Positions 44,390-55,922 of a stretch of DNA of 64,000 bases are shown piece after piece. Every line of letters starts with the position of its first letter. The first letter of the stretch is position 1. The translations under genes were made by a program, and so were the position numbers. This DNA is from Pyropia yezoensis (taxonomy: Eukaryota > Rhodophyta > Bangiophyceae > Bangiales > Bangiaceae). The stretch lies in the NCBI GenBank assembly GCA_009829735.1, contig CM020619.1, forward strand, positions 31,331,751-31,395,750. Direction: 5' to 3'. The notes below the pieces were generated by a model, which saw only the letters and a program-made list of their open reading frames with translations, was not told the origin of the DNA and ran no database searches.

Positions 44390-46332
44390 TGGCTAGTTCG
44401 GACCCCCCGTCGTCTGGGGAGTACACGGGTGACGCACGTACTTCAGTGCCTTTGAATACTGGTGAGACACAGGTAGGTTTACCTGGGGTCGCAGAGGGAC
44501 TCGAGGTCCCTCAAGCCAGCAGGACAGGAAGTACGGGCGGGCAACAGGCCACCCCGACTCAGTCGGGAGTTCATTCGGGTGACACTTCTGATGTGGGTAG
44601 GCCGAAGTCTGGCCACCGCGTGGTAAACTCAACGGGAACGTCCCAAGGTGAGAGGACTGTCCCCGCGGGATCCACTCGGGCTGGAGCCAACTTTGGCTTG
44701 GAGCCGTCGCCAACTAGGCTTTAGACGGCCGACCTCCGTTGGTCGGCCATGGGCTCGCGCCCATGCCCTCGGTTGATGCCTCTGAGGATCGTGGTTACCC
44801 CTCAGGTGGACTCCCGGAGGCGGACCGAGACTCAACTGGAGTCGATAATCCACTCCTCGCGGAAACTGTTCGTCGCGAGGCGACCAATGTGTTGCGGCAG
44901 ACTTCGCCGGACCTGGCGGTGACGATGACAAATACTATTTTGAATCAGATTGTGGCGAGTTTGCCAGATGGTCTCAATGTCCAGATCGGATTGGGGCTTT
45001 CAAGCCCGCAGACGCAGGGCGAAACCCTGCGTACGCCTGTCTCGGTTCGCCCCGAACCGGGGGCGACCCCTGTGACTTCCAACGAGGGAGCCACACCATT
45101 CTCGTTGGGGCGTACGCCCTTCACGGGGGAGTTCCCCTCGGAGACGCCGGTGACTACACCAAGCTCGATACAGCAGACAACAGGCACTGCGGGTCAACTC
45201 ACCTCAGTGCCTCAGCGGCTTTTCCTTCAACGTGAGGTGCCGCCCAAGATCCAGGTAGCCAACCCGGTCTACCAGAGGATCTTTGACTGTAAGACCTACG
45301 CCCTCCAGAACAAGTCGGTTGCGTACAGTCCTATTCAGGCCCGAGCTATGGGCCGTGCCAAGAAGAATGCACTTCACTCTTTTGGGCTCAAAGCGGAGTG
45401 GGATGGGAACTCCCCCCCTCCGTGTCTTTGAGTTTCTACGTCGTTTCACGAAAGCCTGTGACGACAATGCCATAAGTGAAGGCATGGCTTTCTACATGCT
45501 ACAGGAGTTTACCAAGGGCGACCTCCGGACAGAACTTATGTCCGTCATGCCCAGTTCCTCTAGTGGAGGCGCTCGTGAGGTGACGTTCTACTTGGAGCTC
45601 GTCAACTGGTTGTTGAGAGCTGTGGTGGATAAAGCAGCGTTGGCTTCTCAAGTCGAGGAGATTATGCAAGCTCATAAAGAAGAGACTGAGGACGAGTTGT
45701 CCTTTGCGGAGCGGGTTCGTAAGCTCAACAATCTTTGTGGGTTTCTTCATTCGCAAGCTGTGGTGAAGAGTCGGTTTGTGGAGGGACTCCATTGGTCAGT
45801 CCGTATGGAGACCCGGGAGATTAATACTGCCCGGGCGACACTAGCCGAGTTGAAAAGGATCGCCTACCGCAGAGGTGAGGCCTACCGCAAGTTGCGTGAG
45901 GAGCAACGCCAGGAGCGTCACGCCGAGTTGGCCAAGGAATGCGAGGAGGCGCGCCAGGCCAGAGAGTTGAGAGAGGCACGCCGAATCCGCAAGGAAAGGG
46001 AAGTAGCTGCCGTGGGAACTTCCCAGGGTACCTCTTCGTCTTCTCCAGTCGGGAGAACCCCTCCGGGAACTGACAATCGGTGTTGGAACTGCAACTCCGA
46101 TGGACACTGGGCATACGATTGCCCCAAGTTCAGTAAACGCATCCAACAACTTGTTAGGAATGCGAGTAGAAAGTCGGCTACGAACGAAGTACGTTCACAC
46201 CGCGAGGGTGGGCCTAGACCGGTAGTTGCCGTCGCCACACCCTCGGCGGAGGGGGCGGACGCGTCGTCCTCAGACTCGTCGTCTTCCCCTTCGCCCTCAC
46301 ATTCGGACGCCAAGTCGGCGGGAAACGAATGA
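44390..46332 (+). CDS. gag region of A2
   Basis: Family A gag: a Pro/Thr/Gly/Ser-rich start, a helical capsid-like middle (conserved with A1 over RVRKLNNL, VVKSRFVEGLHWSVRMETRE), a basic coiled stretch (REEQRQERHAELAKE) and one CCHC zinc knuckle, followed by an acidic Ser-rich end. It packages genomic RNA in virus-like particles. Its stop codon overlaps the ATG of pol (ATGA, 46329-46332). Broken in about two or three places. Confidence 0.85.
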
Positions 46333-49300
46333 CCGTTGGAGCTGGCCGTCCGAAGCTCACAAGGGCAGCCTCGGCCAAGTGGGTCAGGAGGACGAACCAA
46401 CCCTGCCGGATACTGCGGCGACCTAAGGGAGTCCGCCCACCTCGGGTGGGACTCCCCAAGAACGTAAACCCACGTCGGGTCATCGCGGTGCTGACGGGTG
46501 AGCACTTCAAGGAGGCTGGGCGGGTGCAACTAACCCCCGGCCGTGCCTGCTGTGCCCGTATCGTACTTGATACCGGGTCAGGAGCCTCCTTGATACGCAA
46601 GTCGCTATTACCAAAGAAGATGAAGCTCCAACGCTGGAGGTCTAAAGCTGACCATCTGATCGATATCACTGGTGGGGTACTGCCCATTGTTGGTGCCGTG
46701 ACCCTACAAACTAGGTTGGGAACCCATGAGGTCGACGTGACCTATGGAGTAGTCGAGAATATATCGGTACCCCTGCTTCTGGGTACCCCGTATGTTGTAA
46801 CTCAAGTGCCTTTGATTTGTGACCCTGAGTATTGGGTCAAGTTGATGAATGGGGAGACCATCCCCATCCTTGGTAAGGGAAAGTCTGTGGCTCCTGTGAC
46901 AGTCTCACAGTCGAAGCCTGTTTGCTCCGTAAGAGAAGGGTTTACTGCTACTCTGCGTTTAGCCCGTAAGGTCACGTTGCCCCCCAACTCGGTTGCGCAC
47001 GTTGACGTTGTAACTGATTATACGGGGAACGGGTTGGTGCACCCTCACCCCCGTCTTGGTCGTAAGCACCAAGTGCATGTTGCCCTTGGCACGATGGAAT
47101 CCAAAGCCGGAGTCCCGTGGAGGATCCAGGTTATGAACCTGAGCTCGTCGCCCAAGTACTTCAAGTCGGGAGCCAAGTTTGGCTATATCGACCAACATGA
47201 GGGACCAGTAGTAGCGGTCACCCTCAACGCGGGCGCGAGTAGCGACCCGAAGTCCGGAAAGGAGAAGCACCAAGCCAAGCCGGCCGCCTCTCGTCGACCC
47301 CACGTGAACATGGAGAATGTTCCACCCAGGTTGAGGGTTCAAGTTGAACGCCTCTTGGACCAATATCACAAATTGTGGGATGGTCAATTGGGACTCGTGA
47401 GAGCCACTGAACACCGGATCGAGTTGAAACCCGATGCTCCCCCTATAATTCAAAAACCGTACAGGGGAGGGCCCCGTTCAAGGGCCCTCGCCAAGGACCA
47501 AGTCGCTCGCGTAGAGGCCCTCGATGTGATTGAGCCCAGCAACGCCGAGTGGGCGAGTCCGGTGGCCATTGTCCCCAAAGTTGATGGGACCGCACGGTTC
47601 TGTATCGACTACCGTAAGCTCAACAAGAGCACGGTGAAGGACAGTTATCCCCTCCCTAGGATGGACGACTGTCTGGACTCACTGGGGGAGGCTAACGTGC
47701 TCTCTACCCTGGACTGTAACGCGGGGTACTGGCAAATTCCCATTGCCCCGGAGGACAGGCATAAAACTACCTTTGACTGTCACTGTGGTACCTACCAGTG
47801 CAAGCGACTACCGTTTGGACTGTGCAAAATGCCGGCAACTTTCCAGCGCGCCATGGACATGATTCTGGCCGGAGTACGGTGGCAGATCTGTCTTGTGTAC
47901 CGAGACGATATCATTGTGTTCTGTCGAAGTCCGGAAGAGCACATTGGCCATTTGGGCCTGGTGTTCACGCTACTTGCTGACGCCGGTGTGTCACTGAAGG
48001 CGAGCAAGTGCCACCTCTTCAATCAGGAGGTGGAATACTTGGGACATGTTGTCCGTCCGGGGCGCCTCAGTGTCAACGAGAAGAACTTGAGGGCCATCCG
48101 TAAGGCTCAGTACCCCCGGACCCAGACCCAGATGAGGAGCTTCCTCGGGATGTGTAACGTGTACCGACATTTCACCAACGGCTTCGCCAAGATGGCGAAG
48201 CCGCTGAGTGAGCTAGTTAGCTCGACGCTACCGAAGAACCTGCCTCCCCAAAGTCGGGTGGAGCAGGAATCCTTTGAGACTCTTCGGGACCTACTGCTGA
48301 AGCCCCCGATCTTGGCTATTCCCAGGTTGGGAGGCCACTACATCTTAGACGTGGAAGCTAGCTACGACCAACTTGGTTTTGTGTTGCTTCAGCAGCAGCC
48401 GGACGAGGTGTACTTGACGGTAAGATACTTCAGCAAGGGGCAGAACTCGGCTGAGAAGAACTATGGAGTCACCGAGTTGGAAGGACTCGCAGTGGTGTGG
48501 GCGGTGACGTCACTTCGTCACTACCTAGATGGTGAGAAGTTCCTTATCCGCTGTGACCACCGCGCGTTGCAGTTCATCTTTAAGAGGGATCGCAAAAACA
48601 CACGCCTCAACAGGTGGAGGGTGCGACTGGCACCCTTCAACTTTGATAATGAGTACCGACCTGGCAGGCAACATGCCCTAGCCGACGGCCTTTCTCGGGT
48701 ACCTACCGAGGGGCTGGACACTAACTCAGTCGATGAGGACCTCCCCATCGTGGGGATAGTCACGCGCTCGGGTCAGGCGTTGAACCCGGAGGCGCCAGGG
48801 AACAAGAAGTACTTGCCCCTGTCCCTGGACGAGGTGGTGAAGGCCCAGGCCGAAGACTCCTTCTGCAAGTGGCAGAGGGATACGCTAGATACGGTGGTGG
48901 AGACGCGGTTCTTTGTCGGGGACGATGGACTCCTCTTGAGGAGGGGGGTAATCCAGGGGACTGAACAACGTGTCGTCCCCGCATCCCTCAAGGACAGTAT
49001 CCTTGAGAGGGAGCATAACACTCCCACAGGTGGACACCTTTGGTCTTGTAAACTGTGCCAGACCCTGAGGACCAGGTACTTCTGGCCGTCCATGTTGGTA
49101 AACATCTACGGTTCGGAGGCTGCCAGCACCAGTTGTGCGCAGAACCGTCTGATGGAACGGCGGTCTGCTACGGTTATGTTGCTGTTCTCGGCCAAGGAGC
49201 CCAGAGCCGCGTTGGCAATGGACATCCTGGGGCCCCTGCCAGTTACCGAGGATGGTTACCAGTACCTCGCGGTCATCTGCGATCGCTTCACGAAACTTAT

Positions 49301-50320
49301 GCGAGCGATCCGTGTGGCAGAGATCACGGCCATGTCGGTCGTGTCAGCCTTCCTAGATCACTCGGTTGCCGCTTATGGCACCCCGGACAGTACACTGTCA
49401 GACAATGGACTGCAGTTCTCGTCCATACTGTTTCAGGGAGTGCTGGATATGTTGGGGGTTCAGGCAAACTATGCCACCCCCTACCACCCACAAACTAATG
49501 CGCAGGTGGAGCGCTTGAACAAAACTATTGTTCGGCAGCTGCGCCACTATGTGAGTGAGCAAGTGAAAACGTGGGACCAGTTCATTTCTATTCTTACGAC
49601 CGCCTACAATTCGCAGGTTCACTCATCTACCGGGAAAGTACCCCTCGCTTTTGTGACCCCCCGTCGCGTGCGGTCCATAGCCGTACGGCGGGCGCTCCCA
49701 ACTAGGAAGGCCAATGGCAGTACACCTTCTCCCACTGAGAGTAAGGTGGAGTTCGCTGCCAGGCTCAAGAAACTCATCCCTAAAGTCAGGGCTGAGATGG
49801 ACAAATCGCAGGAGAGCTACAAGCGTACTTTTGACAAAAAAAAGCGTCACGCCAAGCACGTCCCCGAGCAGGGTTACTGGGTGTTGGCTCACTCACACAC
49901 CCCAATTGAGGGTAGGTTGGTATTCCACACGAAGGGGCCTCACCAGGTCCTTCGAACAGATGGACGGCGGGTCACCGTCGAAAGTGACGATGGGGTCCGC
50001 ACAATAAATGGACAGGACGTGGTAAGTTGCACCACCTCCTGCAGGCGACCCGGCTTGGGCGCGTGCACTGAAAGCGTGGCGCCTGCCTTCGCTACCTGCG
50101 GCCAAACATGGCCCGCAGGAGTACGTGTTCGATAAGTTCATCGACCACGGGTGGGATGAGGACACTAACCGCCTCATGTTGAGGGTGCGTTCGTTCGGCT
50201 ATAAGGCGAAGGATGATACGTGGGAATATGTGGAGGACCTTCCCGCTGAGAAGGTCCGGGCGTACTGTGCCCGGAATGATATCGACCCCACTTGCCCTCC
50301 CTCAACGTGCGGGAAGTCCG
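46329..50320 (+). CDS. pol region of A2 (PR-RT-RH-IN-chromodomain)
   Basis: Order: retropepsin (about 46560-46800), reverse transcriptase (about 47480-48050), RNase H (about 48340-48700), integrase zinc-binding and catalytic core (about 49000-49560) and a chromodomain-like C-terminus (about 50130-50300; YKAKDDTWEYVEDLP). The PR-RT-RH-IN order defines Ty3/gypsy, and the chromodomain points to the chromovirus branch, where it guides integration to particular chromatin. Pol begins in the ATGA overlap with the gag stop. Nearly whole, about one break. Confidence 0.9.
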
Positions 50321-50421
50321 AGTGACAGTGCCAAGAGAGTGCTTCAAGTCGAAGTGGTACGCAGAGTGGCTTTTAACAACAGCCCTCACCCACACACTCT
50401 CACAACAAAGGCAGCTGCCAA

Positions 50422-52323
50422 CTAGGCACGCATGCTAGACTCCCCAACGCCACGGCCCTCGCACTCACGTGGAGGCGAGCGGCGAGACCCACGCCAATAA
50501 CGTTCCCCACCCGTCGGCGGGGGCGGCGGCTCCAAGTCGGAACCGTCGCGCCCCTCACGGTCGCGAAAGTGGCGACGACCGCGGCTACTCTTCTGCTTGT
50601 TCTTGCGCGAACGTTGACGACGCAGACGCCGGACCGACTCCATCTCCGACGGAGTAGAAGACTCCGAGACAGAATAAGACAACTCGTCTTCCGACACGGA
50701 GGGAGAGCGCCGCGAGTGACGGCGACGACGGCGAGGAGGCGAGTATGCCCGGCTTTCCTGACGCTTGCCGCGCCCAAGTGGGGCCGACTGGGGTACAATC
50801 GACCCAATACGAGCCAACTCGGTCGTCATGAACCCCACTACCGACTCGCAACTCGCGGTCGTTACAACAGTACGAACGCGCTCCTCAAGTTGAGGAGTCT
50901 CGGAAACTTGAAGGGTTGCAGCCGACGCGGCCAACCAAGAAGTGGTGCGCACCAACGTGGTGGTCATCATCTCGGAGGTTAACGGCGTTGCCGGCAGTAC
51001 CAACTTGGGATAGACCGTGAGGAGGGTGGCCCCAAAGTTGGGAGACACCGGAGTGGACGACTCAACGGCCACGCTAATCGGGATGTCCCCGTGCGGCTGG
51101 AATGGGACTGGATGAAGCGGAGAGGCTCGCCGAGTTGGCGGAGCCCGAGAGTAACTGCGACCCCTACTCGGGGCCCCCGCAGTAGGTTGAGCCACGAAGC
51201 CATCGTTGGCGGGCACGGCCACCACGATTGCCTTGTCTGGGGGAGGTGCAGTGTGACGTTCCACAATCGGGGCATACGGGTAGTCCCCGATGCCCAGCCC
51301 GTCTTGGAGTGCCACACGGCCGTCGTGAAGTTCACGGCCGACCCAGACGAACTGGCGAAGTGTTCCATCGTCCTTGGGCCTGCGGGAGGATCGGCGCAAC
51401 TTGTGCTCGACGCTCTCCCACTCGATGAGCTTTTGAAGGCGCAGCATCTCCTCAAAAACAGTGAGCTGTCCCGGTGAGCACCCCTCAGCAACTGGTTGAG
51501 GGGTGAGCAGCTCCAAACCTTGGATAAGCCGGGGGGAGAGATGCCAGAGCATCCCCCGCCGCTGAACACAAGACACCCAGGTCGACATGACCTCGAGGAC
51601 CCACTGGGTTGCCAATATGGCGAACACGACGTGGTCCGGGCTAGCCGCCAACATGGCGGAGCCATAGTGGTCGAGCAACCGTGGTAGTAACGCCGGAAAC
51701 CCGTACGAGACCTCGACCTGAGGCCACCACTCGGGCTTTTTGGGGTAGTACTGCTCCTTGCTAGCAGGTGACTGCTGCGGAAACTCGAGTTGAGCCGAGG
51801 TAACCAAGTAGGGACCTCGCCGGAAGTCCTTCTCCGTCCGCACATCAAAGTGATGAGTGAGCGGATCGACGTCGCGAAGGTGCTGGGGGCAAGTTGCGAC
51901 CGCGTCCCAAGTGAAGTTTGGCACGTCGGCAGCGCCCGGGATAGTGCCCCCGCGGTCCAGCGTAGCCTTGGCTCGCTGCATGTCTTCGACGTCGTCCTCA
52001 TCCAGGAAGGCAAACTGGTCCGTCCTGAAGTCGCGAGGAAACCCGACAATACGGGGAAACATCTCCCGTAGGCGGTCCCATACGCGATTCATCGCTGTGC
52101 CAAGTCGGCCACAGCGGAGAGCAGTCAACCCCTCCTCGTACAGAGGCCAAGCTGGGTAAAACCACCGCCCCAACGCCTCTCGTGGAAAAATGCGGCCCGC
52201 CTCCGGAGGAGATCCCGCCGCCAACCTAAAGCCGGGTGACTCGGGCGTCCCATCCCCCGGAGCGATCGCGGAGCCCTCGTCCGAAGTCCCGGCGGGCGCT
52301 GCATCGTAGGACGTATCGTCCAT
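50422..52323 (-). CDS. Antisense frame of A2 (aORF-A)
   Basis: A 633-codon open frame from ATG 52323, on the strand opposite to gag-pol, between pol and the 3' LTR. The N-terminal 50 residues are acidic (MDDTSYDAAPAGTSDEG). The middle part (about residues 60-330) looks folded and contains YYP...WW.QVEV...HYGSAMLAASPD...WVLEV...QRRGMLWHLSP, the block shared with aORF-B and, more weakly, aORF-C. The C-terminal 130 residues are Arg/Ser-rich (RRRRRHSRRSPS, RRLRRQRSRKNKQKSSRGRR), as in RNA-binding or splicing-related proteins. No known domain. The 97-bp gap to the pol end implies overlapping convergent transcripts. An antisense regulator, an accessory packaging protein or a captured gene are all possible. 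Confidence 0.75.
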   Translation of the reverse strand: MDDTSYDAAPAGTSDEGSAIAPGDGTPESPGFRLAAGSPPEAGRIFPREALGRWFYPAWPLYEEGLTALRCGRLGTAMNRVWDRLREMFPRIVGFPRDFRTDQFAFLDEDDVEDMQRAKATLDRGGTIPGAADVPNFTWDAVATCPQHLRDVDPLTHHFDVRTEKDFRRGPYLVTSAQLEFPQQSPASKEQYYPKKPEWWPQVEVSYGFPALLPRLLDHYGSAMLAASPDHVVFAILATQWVLEVMSTWVSCVQRRGMLWHLSPRLIQGLELLTPQPVAEGCSPGQLTVFEEMLRLQKLIEWESVEHKLRRSSRRPKDDGTLRQFVWVGRELHDGRVALQDGLGIGDYPYAPIVERHTAPPPDKAIVVAVPANDGFVAQPTAGAPSRGRSYSRAPPTRRASPLHPVPFQPHGDIPISVAVESSTPVSPNFGATLLTVYPKLVLPATPLTSEMMTTTLVRTTSWLAASAATLQVSETPQLEERVRTVVTTASCESVVGFMTTELARIGSIVPQSAPLGRGKRQESRAYSPPRRRRRHSRRSPSVSEDELSYSVSESSTPSEMESVRRLRRQRSRKNKQKSSRGRRHFRDREGRDGSDLEPPPPPTGGERYWRGSRRSPPRECEGRGVGESSMRA

Positions 52324-52700
52324 ACGCTCGTCCAAGGAGTCAGTCTACTCGCCCGGGGTCACCAAGGCTCTCCCCAAGTTAGGGAGAGAGGACCTGGTTG
52401 CAGTTGCAAGAGACCCACCTCGAGTTGAGGGGAGCTCGGATCGCGGGTAGATGGGTGGCCTCCCCAGCGTGGGGCGGCCCAGGGTAAGGTGAAGAGGATG
52501 TGTTGGTGGTGGTGAGGTGAGTACTGATAAGAGCAAACTGCCAAGTGGGCAAGCTTAAGGAGAGGGGCGGTCAACGTGACCGCCTCCACGTCCACGTCAC
52601 GTACCGAGGGAGCAGCAAGTCGCGCCCCCAACGCCGCGATGTGCGTTTCTACACCCGCTCGCAGGGCCGACCGGGTCAGTCGGAACTGACGAAAGGGGAG

Positions 52701-53169
52701 TGTGGCAGTATTGATCCCCAGGTAGGGGGGCAACACGTCCCATGCAAGGGGCGGCAGGCCACTTGCCTGACTCGTTCCTCCCCCTGCATTTGGGTCTATA
52801 TTCCCTAAGTTTCGGATTGTTAGCTTAGTAGTAAATCCAACGTGGCTTAGAGGGTTTTCTGCATTTATCTTCTTGAATTTTCGTGTGGCCCGGTGGGCAG
52901 GTGCTGGGGTGGGAGATTCGGAGTGGCGAGATTCTGAGAGGACCCTGGGGGGAGAAGGGGAGGGACAGAGGGGCTTGGCCTTGCTTCTTCGTCCCGACCA
53001 AGGAACTGTTGGCCCACACACCATCTTCTTGTTTGTCAGTAGGGGGATTGCCCCACAACAGGGACAGAGTGTGTGCGACTTGCACTCCTTCCGGCTCCCC
53101 CAACACAGGAAGCAGCCCTTGCGCACCGCCCCAACTTGGGTGTCGCGTGTGGCAGTGGTCATTGCCACA
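52701..53169 (+). repeat. 3' LTR of A2 (469 bp)
   Basis: TGTGGCA...TGCCACA ends, preceded by a purine tract (52691-52700) and followed by the GTCGG target duplication. Confidence 0.92.
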
Positions 53170-53298
53170 GTCGGAGGCCGAACCAGCCATGTCAGAGACG
53201 TAACGGGGCAGCCCAAGGGTCTCCACGTTGACATTCTGCGGGCTCACATCAACCTTCATAAGGTGACTTTACAGTGGCTGTCGCGCCGTCTCACGTAG
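53170..53298 (+). pseudogene. Unrecognised gene interrupted by A2, right part
   Basis: After the second GTCGG the reading frame of the left part continues in the same phase for about 41 codons (GRTSHVRDVTGQPKGLHVDI, LRAHINLHKVTLQWLSRRLT) to a TAG at 53296-53298. This is the expected C-terminal end of the split gene. Confidence 0.5.
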
Positions 53299-54972
53299 TG
53301 GGCGCATGTAAACGTCCTGCGAAGGGCACGCACTCCGACAGCCGGGTCTCTCGGTAGCTGACGAAGACACGCTAGCCGCGAGCCTGGCTCAAGACAATAT
53401 ATGCACGATGCTGCGCGAAAGAAAGTGCATTGTGAAGTACGGTGACGACGCAAGTAATAGGACACCTGTTGCCGTCACCTTTCGCTGGGACGCGCAGACA
53501 TCATGGTTCGCTGATGGCCTGGAGGACGCTTTGGCTAAGGCCTGCAGGCGTACTTCTCAAGGGCTCACCTGCGGCGCAGAAGGCCAAGTACTTGCCAAAT
53601 TTCAAGTCTGCGAAGAAGAATGCTCGTTTATCCCATTTCAAGCGGTCTGCCGCGGACAGTGCCGTCGAGCTCGCAGGGCCGAGAAAGAAACGGGGCAAGA
53701 GTGGTCCGGCGGGGTCTTTGAGGACGATGGCAGCCGCAGTTTGTGCTATCTGTGGTAACGACTACGATCCAAAGACTGTTGCGACTCCGTTCGTTGCGCT
53801 GTATTCTTCACAAGTTGAGCACTGCTCGGCTGATGTCAAACAGTCGGGTTCCTTACGTCGCGGCGGACGCACGCTTTGTGTCGCTCTGCCCATGCACACA
53901 GGCACTGGCCACGCCGGCAGGCCCCGTGGGGACTCTGGGGTGGAGACGACATCTGCTACAGGCTCTGTACCACATCGGTACGCACTTTTCACCAGCACGA
54001 GCTTGCAACAGCCTGAGTATGTGGGACCAGTTGCCGGTGCCATGTACGCAACGTCGAATGGTGGAGACTGTGCCCTGCACGCGAGTTTTCGTTCGCACGA
54101 TCTGTTGCGGTCGCTGTGAGACTACATTGCACGCTGATCAAGAGCATCGCCTGCCAACACGGTTGTTGTTAACATGTCGCCTGACGATGGCGTGCCTCTA
54201 TTCGTCGACGTGCGATTTGCTGCACGGCCTGTTCCCCTGCATGAGCGCATTGACTTTGCTTCTAAGCTCGAGCTGTGACAGCGCGGTGACCTCATCGAGA
54301 GAGTCCCAGGACGTATCACACTTCTTTGCGAGGGTATAGATCCGCTGCCTACGGGGGGTGTATTTACGTTGTATCAGGAGACATCGCACTTGCTTGGGGA
54401 CTTCAATGGTCGGACCGCCCTCGCGCTCACGAAGGACCCGAGATTAACTCATAAAACAAAGATGAGGAGGCAGTGACATGCTCAGCTCGAGGTTCCGACA
54501 TCAAAATTGGCAGAATGACGGAGACGAGGGCACCATCTTGTTCTGCGTTTGCAACCCACATGGTCACTAGATGTGGCTGTGCATGTTGACGCGTGGATAG
54601 CCAGTCAGCTGGGGAATATGTGCTTTCAGCAACCGCCCCACGGAGTGATAAAGTCGCAACTAATACCACATGGGCACTCGAACACAGGCGACAGACGGCG
54701 CACGCCAATCACAAACGGCTCCGCCAGCTGCCCCCGTGCGACATCGGCCGCCATCATCGCGGCGACCTGAAGCAGGCATAGGAACGGTGCCCAAATGCAG
54801 CTCAGACGCCGAATGAAAACGCACGATGAGGTGTACATCATCACGGACAGGATTTGGCTATCCCACTGGCGTCGCATGCACAATGGAGCCTGTCGTACAT
54901 TCACACAGTGAATCGGCGGCGTCGATCACGACCTGTGCTGGACAGAGGCAGACGTTCACGTCGCCGTGCCGG
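53299..54972. other. No convincing gene
   Basis: Several overlapping plus-strand frames (53408-53758, 53442-54119, 53743-54339) have ordinary composition, for example VKYGDDASNRTPVAVTFRWD and AAAVCAICGNDYDPKTVATP, and could be exons of a decayed or spliced gene. No family is recognised and no single frame dominates. Possibly the 3' neighbourhood of the gene split by A2. Confidence 0.35.
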
Positions 54973-55335
54973 TGTAGCACAATAGGTATCCGTCGCACGT
55001 CCACTCTCAGGGAACACTCACCAAGGGGGATCGGCACCAACGTCACCGGGAGGCCAAGGTTGCTGTCCGTAGAGCGCAAGCCACGGGACCAAGATGGGAG
55101 CCCAAATGGGAGGGGTTTGTTGTTCTACCTTGGCCGGCGGTGGATTCGCCGCCGGCCCCCTCGTTATAAACCCTCGGAGACACTACTAACTACCCTCCAC
55201 CCCAAGATGCAAGTCCCTCTGGTCATACGTAACTTATAGATACCGTGACCAGTACGAACTCTCAAATTGAAAGTTAAGGGTCAGAAGTAGCCCCCCTAAT
55301 ATTAGGGTCACAATACGGCCGACCATATTGCTACA
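54973..55335 (-). repeat. 3' LTR of C2 (363 bp)
   Basis: TGTAGCA...TGCTACA, matching 1283-1644 closely. A purine tract on its upstream side (55338-55347) marks it as the 3' LTR. Confidence 0.9.
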
Positions 55336-55922
55336 TATCCCCCCCTTAGATTCGGCCCGTCCTCGGGTCGAGTTGCATTCGGGTTACCTAATGTAAGTGG
55401 GTCGCGTGACCGTTTACCAGTCGGGTGGGGCTTTGCGCCCCGTCGCGACAGACACCCCTTTTCGAGGTTGTCTGAGGGGGTGCCCCCCTTTGTGTGGTAC
55501 ACACACGATCCGTTTTCCGGACCGTTAATTTCCCGATGCGGGTTCTGTTCACGAGCCCCCTTTCCGAGGGGTGGTGAAAGCGGATCCGCCACCAGGTGCC
55601 TTGTGGAAGCGGGGGGCCCCTCTCGTGTGGACGAGTGAGTAGGGGCGGGAGCTGCCCGCGTTGCGTGAGGGCGGTTGGGGGTGACCCTCCCTTGCTTACC
55701 CCGTGTGTGGGGGGGGCGTGGCTCCGGTCCAAGTGCCTGGGTGGAGCGCGCTCGTAGCCCCGTGGGGCGCGGGTCGAACCGCGTGCCTGTGGCGCTTCTC
55801 GTGGCCGTTTGTGGTCATAAGCGCGGGTGCCCGCGCTTCCCTGGCTCGTCCCGGTTGTCCCACCGTACCGGGTCGTAGCCGTCGACGGCTTGTGGGCGCG
55901 GGGGACTCTGCCACCCGTTGTC

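Larger units (their letters stand above)
43802..53169 (+). mobile_element. Ty3/gypsy LTR retrotransposon A2, complete length (9.37 kb)
   Basis: LTRs at 43802-44269 and 52701-53169, primer site 44272-44289, leader palindrome CCGGGTGCACCCGG (44308-44321), gag about 44390-46332 with a CCHC knuckle (CWNCNSDGHWAYDC, about 46082-46123), pol 46329 to about 50320 (retropepsin DTGSGASLIR; reverse transcriptase; RNase H; integrase; chromodomain-like end with DTWEYVEDLP), an antisense frame 50422-52323, and a purine tract GAAAGGGGAG just before the 3' LTR. GTCGG is duplicated at the flanks. Gag is broken in about two or three places, while pol looks nearly whole. The LTRs differ at roughly 45-50 of 468 positions by eye (about 10%), so the insertion is old. 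Confidence 0.92.

Noticed and set aside
55755-55790. GGGTCGAACCGCG resembling a tRNA T-arm
   Set aside because: The loop is too short and no acceptor, D or anticodon stems can be drawn around it.
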